The notes under the pieces are model-generated. The model saw nothing but the letters and a program-made list of their open reading frames with translations. It made no database searches and was not told the origin of the DNA. A DNA stretch of 27,230 bases from CAJJDF01 sp965657945 (lineage in GTDB: Bacteria > Bacteroidota > Bacteroidia > Flavobacteriales_D > CAJJDF01). Positions 21,260 through 27,230 of the stretch are shown here, piece by piece. Location of the stretch: positions 1 through 27,230 of the forward strand of contig CBFHPW010000028.1 in assembly GCA_965657945.1 (NCBI GenBank), written 5' to 3'. Numbering within the stretch: the first letter of the stretch is position 1; the number at the start of each line of letters is the position of its first letter. Made by a program: the position numbers and the translations under genes.

Positions 21260-22567
21260 ATGAAGTATCTAATTGCCTTACTATCGCTCACAATTTTGGT
21301 TCAAAAAACAAGCTTTACGCAAGAATCAATGACCGTGGAAGATGCCATAGCTCTGGCTATGAAGCACAACTACGACATTCGATTAGCGACCAATGCCACT
21401 TTGCAAGCCAAAAACAACAAAAGTATTTACAACTCAGGATTTTTACCTTCGGCTACGGCCGCAGCAGACGGAAGATATAGTTCATCCAATGCAACTATCA
21501 CAGATCAGTTAGGAAATGAAAGAGAAATACCCGGTGTGGAAACCAAAGGTTATGGTGGATCAGTGGGGCTCAATTACTTGCTATTCAATGGAGGTGCCAG
21601 AAAATATCAATACGATAAATTAAAAAATCTTTATTCACTTTCTTCACTTCAGAAAAAAACACAAATAGAAAACACCTTGATAGAAGTGTACACCACTTTT
21701 TACAATGTAGCACGAAACCAAGAACAGCTGAAAACTGTAAAAGAAGCTTTCCAAATTTCGAAAGAAAGACTGGAAAGAGTTACTGCTCAACAACAATTCG
21801 GTCAAAAAACCACCTTGGATATACTGAATGCACGAGTGGATGCGAATAAAGACAGCATAAACCTAATTAATGTGAGCGTATTGGTTGAAAACAATGTGAG
21901 AAACCTCAACTTTTTACTAGGAAGAGAGATCCATACTTCCTTCTTGGCGGAGGCAGATGTGAACCTCACCGAAGAATTATCCTACTTGGAATTATTGAGT
22001 CAATTGCGCGAAAACAACAACGAATTGCAACAATGGGAAATTAATCAATCGATTTCGAGGCAAGAATTAAAAATTAATCAGGCCGGATGGTTGCCAAGTG
22101 TATCTACGAATGTGTCGTATGGATTTAATTACAGCGACAACGGACCCGCTGGATTTTTGGCAGAACAGCAAACTACAGGGATAAATGCAGGGATAAACCT
22201 CAACTGGAATGTGTTTGACGGAGGAACTACTCGAGTACGAGTGCAAAATGCCAAAATTTCAATGAAAACACAAGAACTGAATCAACAAAAAGTTCTGTTG
22301 AATCTTGAGAATCAATTGGCTAAATTTTGGGCTGAATACAACACACAAAAAGCAATCATTTCCAACGAACTAATCAATATTGAAGTGAGTAATGAAAATT
22401 TTTTGAAATCAAAAGAACTTTTTAATCTAGGCAGAGTATCCTCTCTTGATTTCAGGCAAGCCCAACTTAATTTAATCAACACAAAACTGAATCTATTAAA
22501 CGCGCAGTATAACGCAAAAATAGCTGAATTACAGCTCAAAAGATTTGCGGGACTTCTAATAAATTAG
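21260..22567 (+). CDS. TolC-family outer-membrane efflux channel
   Basis: From ATG 21260 the product is 435 residues with a signal peptide (MKYLIALLSLTILVQKTSFT, then Q). An in-frame GTG at 21233 would add nine polar residues ahead of the signal and is unlikely. The body shows the TolC duplicated pattern: SMTVEDAIALAMKHNYDIRL, LNYLLFNGGARKYQYD in the first half, and INLNWNVFDGGTTRVRVQNA in the second. The C-terminal coiled helices include DFRQAQLNLINTKLNLLNAQ. It is the final gene of the marR-adaptor-pump-channel operon, 38 bases after the pump gene, and forms the outer-membrane exit duct. Confidence 0.94.
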   Translation: MKYLIALLSLTILVQKTSFTQESMTVEDAIALAMKHNYDIRLATNATLQAKNNKSIYNSGFLPSATAAADGRYSSSNATITDQLGNEREIPGVETKGYGGSVGLNYLLFNGGARKYQYDKLKNLYSLSSLQKKTQIENTLIEVYTTFYNVARNQEQLKTVKEAFQISKERLERVTAQQQFGQKTTLDILNARVDANKDSINLINVSVLVENNVRNLNFLLGREIHTSFLAEADVNLTEELSYLELLSQLRENNNELQQWEINQSISRQELKINQAGWLPSVSTNVSYGFNYSDNGPAGFLAEQQTTGINAGINLNWNVFDGGTTRVRVQNAKISMKTQELNQQKVLLNLENQLAKFWAEYNTQKAIISNELINIEVSNENFLKSKELFNLGRVSSLDFRQAQLNLINTKLNLLNAQYNAKIAELQLKRFAGLLIN

Positions 22568-22628
22568 TCAAAACACAACGGAATTCAATTTTTTTGTTTA
22601 AATTCAAAAGAACCAAAAAAAATGTATT

Positions 22629-24758
22629 ATGAAAAAAATTTACTTTTTGCTGTTCATGCTAAGTGCTGGACAACTAGTTGGACAAATAGTTAATCAAAAT
22701 ATTCCTGGGGTTTTAGGTGCGACATCCACGTTGAGGGCACCAAATGGTACTAGTGCCCACACAACCATAAGAGCGCATTACATGATTTATCCTGCCGATT
22801 TAACCGCATTACCCAACGGAGCCCAAATCGTTTCCGCGGGATTTGTTTATGTAAATGGATGCGATACCAACGCATCTGGAAACCTAAAGTTCTACATGGA
22901 AAATAGCACAGCTACCTCCAATACCAAGTCGACTACTTGGGCTACCGCAATCACAGGAATGGATACCTTATATGACGGAGCTTACAATATTCCTGTTTCA
23001 ACGACAGGAGTTGTATCATCTTTTCCACTCAATGATACTTTTACTTATACAGGGAATGGAATTCAAATTGCGTATGATTATTTAGGAGCAACCTTTGCCA
23101 CATCGCCTGCGACCTACGATTGTAACAATACCGTTTCAGGTGATTTAAAACTCGTCACTTCTGCCACAACAACACCAGGGGCTGTATTGACTGGATCCTC
23201 AAGCTGGAGACCAGGAATATATATCGGGTATATCAATCCATTTACCAATGACCTGGCAGTTGAGTTTATTACCCTCAATCAAGGACATCACAACAAAGTG
23301 TATGATACTACTCAAACCATCACGGGAAAAATTACCAACAACTCGATTGGAACTCTAACTTCTGTTCCCGTAACTTTGCATATCACGGGAGCCAATCCCT
23401 CTAACAGTATCCAAACTATTGCCACTATTGCATCAGGAAGTTCTCAAATTGTTACTTTCACCGGTTTATCTGCAGCTAATAGCGGAACACAACAGATAAA
23501 ATTATCTGTTCCTAGCGATCAATTTACTGCTAATGACTCCGTTGTAAGAATACAATCCATAAATTGTGATACAATTAGCTGGGCAGACAATTCTGTGCCA
23601 TATACATCCATTGGTTTTAATACCGGTTCGGGAATTCTTGCTGCCAAACATACGGGGAGCTCTATGATGAACACAACGATTAAATCAATCTATGTAAACA
23701 TTGATGGAAATACGAATATTACAGGCAATCAACTGCAGGCCGTATTACTTGACACAGGAGGTGTAATAATTGATTCATCGGCAGTAATGACCGTTACAGC
23801 AAGCCAACTTAATAGTCGAGTAACTATGCCTCTCACAGGAAATAACCTGATTACTACGGCTAATCCAGATTATTACATTGGAATTAGACAATATGCGAAT
23901 GCCACCGTAGGATATTTTCCAATTTCATCTCACAATCCAAGTACTGTGCCAACAGATAGATACTATGGATTTGGATTAGCGGGAGGAACTCCCTCCGCTC
24001 CATATACCACATTAGGTACTTTAGGGATTGGAGCAATTATTGAAGTGGAACCGATAACCTTAACCAGTTCAACTTCAAATGACTCGATATGTTCAGGCGA
24101 GTCCGTAACACTTACGGCAAGTGGCACTTCTTCCTCAATGTATAATTTTAAATCTAGCGGCTCCAGTGTCCAAAACACAGCCTCAAGCTCCTACATGACT
24201 ACCCCATCAAGTACTTTGACTATGACAGTAGAAGGAAGCTATAACACCTGTCCTATTTTGTCAAATACAGAAACCGTGACTTTGGTTACTATTGACAGCT
24301 CTGCAAGCAAATTGACAGATTCTACGGGAACTGCAACGATGGCAGGAGCTAGTTATCAGTGGATAGATTGTGGAACTGGAATGGCTGTGCCGGGAGCAAC
24401 GTCCCAAACTTTCCTTGCTCCTGTTTCTGGAAATTATCAAGTAGCAGTGTCTTTGGCAGGTTGCAGCGACACTTCCAGTTGCTACTCGTTTATTGTGCCC
24501 GTTACCAGTATTTCAGAAAATTCAATTCCTTCTTTGCAAGTGTATCCATCGCCAGCTGTGAGCGAACTTACGGTAAGTACAGATGGAGTGATAATTACAG
24601 AAATATCAATTCTTGACCTGAACGGAAAGATTATTTATTCCTTGTCTCCTCAAAATACTTTCTCTAACCTAGATGTGTCCGCACTTAATTCTGGTGTTTA
24701 CATCCTAAAAGTAGAATCTGATAAAGGAAGCGACACAAAGCGATTCATCAAACACTAA
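22629..24758 (+). CDS. Secreted protein with type IX secretion C-terminal sorting domain
   Basis: The 709-residue product has a signal peptide (MKKIYFLLFMLSAGQLVGQ). There is an N-terminal Ser/Thr/Gly-rich region, a CARDB/Ig-like segment at about 215-300 (NDLAVEFITL...NNSIGTLTSVPVTLHI), more beta-rich sequence, and two short modules near 490-620, the second with YQWIDCGTG...VAVSLAGCSD. It closes with a type A T9SS sorting domain at about 634-709 (LQVYPSPAVSELTVS, LDLNGKII, LNSGVYILKVES, KRFIKH). It should cross the outer membrane by the PorSS and be attached or released. No catalytic motif is visible, so it may be adhesive or structural. It has its own terminator and is not part of the efflux operon. 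Confidence 0.9.
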   Translation: MKKIYFLLFMLSAGQLVGQIVNQNIPGVLGATSTLRAPNGTSAHTTIRAHYMIYPADLTALPNGAQIVSAGFVYVNGCDTNASGNLKFYMENSTATSNTKSTTWATAITGMDTLYDGAYNIPVSTTGVVSSFPLNDTFTYTGNGIQIAYDYLGATFATSPATYDCNNTVSGDLKLVTSATTTPGAVLTGSSSWRPGIYIGYINPFTNDLAVEFITLNQGHHNKVYDTTQTITGKITNNSIGTLTSVPVTLHITGANPSNSIQTIATIASGSSQIVTFTGLSAANSGTQQIKLSVPSDQFTANDSVVRIQSINCDTISWADNSVPYTSIGFNTGSGILAAKHTGSSMMNTTIKSIYVNIDGNTNITGNQLQAVLLDTGGVIIDSSAVMTVTASQLNSRVTMPLTGNNLITTANPDYYIGIRQYANATVGYFPISSHNPSTVPTDRYYGFGLAGGTPSAPYTTLGTLGIGAIIEVEPITLTSSTSNDSICSGESVTLTASGTSSSMYNFKSSGSSVQNTASSSYMTTPSSTLTMTVEGSYNTCPILSNTETVTLVTIDSSASKLTDSTGTATMAGASYQWIDCGTGMAVPGATSQTFLAPVSGNYQVAVSLAGCSDTSSCYSFIVPVTSISENSIPSLQVYPSPAVSELTVSTDGVIITEISILDLNGKIIYSLSPQNTFSNLDVSALNSGVYILKVESDKGSDTKRFIKH

Positions 24759-24773
24759 CTTTTTCTTTTCTTG

Positions 24774-24810
24774 AAAAAACCTCCTTCGAAGAATCGAAAG
24801 AGGTTTTTTT
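24774..24810 (+). terminator. Rho-independent terminator after the T9SS cargo gene
   Basis: AAAAAACCTC (24774-24783) plus TTCG (24785-24788) pair with CGAA (24795-24798) plus GAGGTTTTTT (24800-24809), with one C/A mismatch, around a 6-base loop. A T-run ends the 3' arm and an A-run opens the 5' arm, so it could act on both strands. Confidence 0.9.
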
Positions 24811-24870
24811 ATTCATACCATTGTGTGAATAGCTAATTAGTTTTCCTCCAAATTGAAACGGGGTTTTGGT

Positions 24871-24878
24871 TACTTTTG
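24871..24878 (+). promoter_or_regulatory. -7 promoter element of crcB-mpl
   Basis: TACTTTTG matches TAnnTTTG exactly. The start of transcription would lie near 24884, giving a leader of about 14 bases before the ATG at 24898. That is too short for a fluoride riboswitch. The -33 element is unclear (TTG at 24853-24855 is rather close). Confidence 0.55.
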
Positions 24879-24897
24879 TAGAAATAATCGAGACATT

Positions 24898-25260
24898 ATG
24901 TTAGTTGTAGCCATTTTTTTAGGAGGAGGTTTAGGAAGCGTAGCACGTTATGGAGTTTCCCAATTTTCTTCACCCAGTTTCCCAATTGGAACGCTTATCG
25001 CCAATGTTTTGGCCTGCGTCATTATGGGGTTGGCTATTTTTTCCTTGTCGGATAAAATTGAAACAAATTCATTTCTACGCTCGCTTATCGTAATTGGTTT
25101 TTGTGGAGGGTTTAGTACTTTTTCCACTTTCAGTTACGAAACCTTTGAGCTGTTCAGAAACGGGAATTTCGGAATTGCTATTCTCAATATTATTCTCAAC
25201 ATCACCTTTTGTTTGTTGATTTTCTATCTTTTCAAACAATCAATCTACCCTTCAGAATGA
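24898..25260 (+). CDS. crcB: Fluoride channel CrcB/Fluc
   Basis: From ATG 24898 the protein has 120 residues and four membrane helices, the normal Fluc size. A longer reading from 24853 would run through the -7 element and is rejected. The motifs are GGGLGSVARYGVSQF, PIGTLIANVLAC (with the conserved Asn of the pore) and GFCGGFSTFSTFSYE, the break-helix motif that holds the central Na+ and lines the F- path. It works as a dual-topology dimer in the inner membrane that lets fluoride out of the cell. It overlaps the next gene by 4 bases (ATGA), so translation is coupled to mpl. Confidence 0.95.
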   Translation: MLVVAIFLGGGLGSVARYGVSQFSSPSFPIGTLIANVLACVIMGLAIFSLSDKIETNSFLRSLIVIGFCGGFSTFSTFSYETFELFRNGNFGIAILNIILNITFCLLIFYLFKQSIYPSE

Positions 25261-26627
25261 ACACACAAAAAAACATTCATTTTATAGCGATTGGCGGAAG
25301 TGCCATGCACAATTTGGCTATCGCTCTGCACTTAGCTGGAAACATAGTTTCGGGTTCTGATGATGAGATTTTTAATCCTTCCAAAGGCAGACTCAAAAAA
25401 TATGGCTTGCTACCAGATAAAATGGGTTGGGATGAAACCAGAATCAATACTGAAATTGATGTGGTGATTTTGGGTATGCATGCCCGAGAAAATAATCCTG
25501 AGCTACTAAAAGCTCAAGAACTCGGTTTGCCCATTTTCTCTTACCCAGAGTATATTTACGAGGCTACCAAAGAAAAAACACGTATTGTAATTGGCGGAAG
25601 TCATGGAAAAACAACCATCACTTCCATGATATTGCATGTGTTAAATGAGCACAACAAGGAGAATGACTATATGGTGGGCGCTCAACTAGAAGGTTTTGAA
25701 GTGATGGTAAAACTAACAGATTCTGCGCCAGTCGCTGTACTTGAAGGGGACGAATACCTCTCTTCACCCATCGACAGAAGGCCTAAATTTCATTTGTATC
25801 ACCCTAATGTGGCCTTACTTACTGGAATTGCTTGGGATCATATCAATGTATTTCCAACTTTTGCAAACTACTGCGAACAGTTCGAAATTTTTATCAATAA
25901 AATAGAGGAAGGTGGAAGTTTGATTTATTTCTCAGGTGATTCCGAGATTCAAAAACTAGTTACGAATTCTTCTCGAAATATAGCTTTTATTCCCTATTCC
26001 ACTCCCGAATACAAAATTGAAAACGGAGTGACTACCTTACTCACAACCGAGGGAGATTTTCCACTTGAAATATTTGGAGAGCACAATCTACAAAACCTAA
26101 ACGGTGCAAGACTTGTCTGTGAACAAATAGGAATACCAGAAAAAGACTTTTACACCGCAATCCAATCATTTACTGGTGCGAGCAAAAGATTAGAAACTGT
26201 TGCCAAAAACTCCAAGACTCATATTCTAAAAGATTTTGCCCATTCACCCTCCAAACTAGAAGCAACAACAAAGGCTGTTAAAAATCAATATCCAGATAGA
26301 GAATTAATTGCCTGCATAGAATTGCATACATTTAGTAGCTTGAATCAAGAGTTTTTAGGTCAGTATAAAAACACCATGTTAGCAGCCGATCAAGCATTTG
26401 TTTATTTTAGTCCCAAAGCAATAGAACACAAAAAACTCTCAATGTTGAGCGAAATTGACGTGAAAAAGGCCTTTTTTAGCGAAAATGTAACGGTTTTTAC
26501 AAATTCTGACGAATTGATGAAAAGAGTAAAAAGTATTAATTTTAATCATAAAAATCTACTTTTAATGAGCTCAGGAAATTTTGATGGAGTAGATTTTGAA
26601 GAGCTGGGGAAAGATATTTTGAACTAA
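25257..26627 (+). CDS. mpl: Murein peptide ligase (Mpl-type Mur ligase)
   Basis: Starting at ATG 25257 the product is 456 residues; an upstream extension into crcB is unlikely. It is a three-domain Mur ligase: N-terminal Rossmann-like domain (IHFIAIGGSAMHNLAIALHL, GSDDEIF), P-loop at 113-120 (GGSHGKTT), the central EGDEYLSSPIDRRPKF and GIAWDHINVFPTF, and a C-terminal domain with DFAHSPSKLEATTKAV. The N-terminal pattern and the EGDEY/DRRPKF stretch fit Mpl, which joins the recycled tripeptide L-Ala-gamma-D-Glu-meso-DAP to UDP-MurNAc, better than MurC. Cytoplasmic. Overlap with crcB suggests cotranscription, without an obvious functional link. Confidence 0.85.
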   Translation: MNTQKNIHFIAIGGSAMHNLAIALHLAGNIVSGSDDEIFNPSKGRLKKYGLLPDKMGWDETRINTEIDVVILGMHARENNPELLKAQELGLPIFSYPEYIYEATKEKTRIVIGGSHGKTTITSMILHVLNEHNKENDYMVGAQLEGFEVMVKLTDSAPVAVLEGDEYLSSPIDRRPKFHLYHPNVALLTGIAWDHINVFPTFANYCEQFEIFINKIEEGGSLIYFSGDSEIQKLVTNSSRNIAFIPYSTPEYKIENGVTTLLTTEGDFPLEIFGEHNLQNLNGARLVCEQIGIPEKDFYTAIQSFTGASKRLETVAKNSKTHILKDFAHSPSKLEATTKAVKNQYPDRELIACIELHTFSSLNQEFLGQYKNTMLAADQAFVYFSPKAIEHKKLSMLSEIDVKKAFFSENVTVFTNSDELMKRVKSINFNHKNLLLMSSGNFDGVDFEELGKDILN

Positions 26628-26630
26628 TCA

Positions 26631-26646
26631 TTTCTCGCAGGAGAAA
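26631..26646. other. Short hairpin after mpl
   Basis: TTTCTC (26631-26636) and GAGAAA (26641-26646) pair around GCAG, 4 bases after the mpl stop. No T-run follows. A similar TTTTC...GAAAA pair lies near 26695-26708. The roughly 100-base spacer may be a degenerate intergenic repeat or simply a leader of the next gene. Confidence 0.3.
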
Positions 26647-26731
26647 GAATTAATGAGGGGATCGGCCTATAAAATCAGTCCCGTTCTTTACTCTTTTCAG
26701 GGAGAAAATTTGATGAAAAATCTTGACAAGT

Positions 26732-27230
26732 ATGAAAAAAACACTTCTATTTATTGCCGTAATAATCCATTCAAGCTTTTCTTTTTCACAAAAAGAATTA
26801 GCCAAAAAGTTAATAGATTCAATAGCTTCTGATGAATTCTATGGGAGAGGTTATGTGAATGATGGAGATAAAATTGCAGCGGGTTATATTCTAAAAAAAT
26901 TCAAAGAGTACGGAGCTCTTCCCGCAAATGGAAATTCCTATCTCCAAAAGTATTCCTACTCGGTCAACACATTCCCTGGAAAAGTAGAGGTTAAAATAGA
27001 AGGGAAAACTTTAAAAACAGGCGAAGATTTTATTGTAGCACCTAATTCTGGAAGCGCAAAAGGAAAATATACTCTCAAACGAATTACTGCCGAAAATTTC
27101 CTGAATGAAATTGGCAAAGACCAAATTCAAAATGACACCCGACTTGCTTATGTAATTGATCTTCCCAAACCTAATGGCAGAGAGGAATTGATTTCGCAAT
27201 TAACACTGAAAAATTCTATTGCTCAAATAG
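26732..27230 (+). CDS. M28-family metallopeptidase, N-terminal part (cut by window edge)
   Basis: The frame is open from ATG 26732 to the window end, 166 codons. It starts with a signal peptide (MKKTLLFIAVIIHSSFSFSQ), then LAKKLIDSIASDEFYGRGYV, NDGDKIAAGYILKKFKEYGA and VNTFPGKVEVKIEGKTL. The SDEFxGRG...GDxxAAxYIxxxFKxxG pattern is typical of the N-terminus of secreted M28 aminopeptidase-like proteins in Bacteroidota. The zinc-binding residues would lie further on and are not visible. The following part (GEDFIVAPNSGSAKGKY) probably belongs to the inserted PA-like domain. The assignment rests on the N-terminus only. Confidence 0.72.
   Translation, partial: MKKTLLFIAVIIHSSFSFSQKELAKKLIDSIASDEFYGRGYVNDGDKIAAGYILKKFKEYGALPANGNSYLQKYSYSVNTFPGKVEVKIEGKTLKTGEDFIVAPNSGSAKGKYTLKRITAENFLNEIGKDQIQNDTRLAYVIDLPKPNGREELISQLTLKNSIAQI

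Noticed and set aside
24811..24897. Fluoride riboswitch upstream of crcB
   Set aside because: The predicted leader after the -7 element is only about 14 bases and no crcB-motif structure is visible.
1..27230. CRISPR array, tRNA or rRNA genes, prophage or plasmid functions
   Set aside because: No regularly spaced repeats, tRNA cloverleaf or rRNA sequence, integrase or phage genes were seen in any part of the window.

Overview
The window looks like chromosome of a Bacteroidota bacterium, most likely order Flavobacteriales. Supporting signs are A/T-rich DNA, promoters of the TAnnTTTG type, weak or absent Shine-Dalgarno sequences, a long acidic tail on ribosomal protein S16, a large extracellular protein with a type IX secretion C-terminal domain, and the degenerate GTCATGCTGAA...TTCAGCAT hairpin repeat common in this phylum. 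The family level is inference. Genes are tightly packed and no stretch over 300 bases lacks a gene.

Region 1 (1-4131) is housekeeping: the end of rpsP, rimM, a degenerate inverted-repeat element, trmN6, then groES-groEL. The groES upstream region carries a sigma-54-type -24/-12 element (GG-N10-GC) with an inverted TGACA repeat about 55 bases further upstream, and no CIRCE element.

Region 2 (4146-15486) is a short-chain fatty-acid island, about 11 kb, with genes all on the plus strand. It starts with a small zinc-ribbon/helix-turn-helix protein resembling the DNA-binding part of an IS1-type transposase but lacking a catalytic domain. Next come an outer-membrane porin, a DUF4212 small subunit and a VC_2705-type sodium:solute symporter, closed by a terminator. 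A second unit follows: a DUF3311-like small membrane protein, an 896-residue transporter-histidine kinase fusion (CbrA/CrbS type), a receiver-only response regulator, a 74-residue membrane protein, a propionyl-CoA synthetase (PrpE type) and an acetyl-CoA synthetase. Together these could bring acetate/propionate across both membranes, sense it (or its flux) and activate it to CoA esters. The head gene is flanked on both sides by AACTATA/TATAGTT heptamers and tandem 19-bp repeats, which makes it a candidate domesticated-transposase regulator of the island.

Region 3 (15534-22567): two back-to-back hairpins separate acs from a convergent lipoprotein methionine sulfoxide reductase (msrA). A MarR-type regulator lies divergent to msrA and heads a four-gene tripartite efflux operon (MarR, membrane-fusion protein, RND pump, TolC-type channel). 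A near-perfect 18-bp palindrome sits on the marR promoter, and the -7 element is so close to the GTG start that the mRNA is probably leaderless.

Region 4 (22629-27230): a secreted T9SS cargo protein with a strong terminator, a crcB fluoride-channel gene overlapping an mpl-type murein-peptide ligase gene, and the 5' part of an M28-family peptidase gene cut by the window edge.
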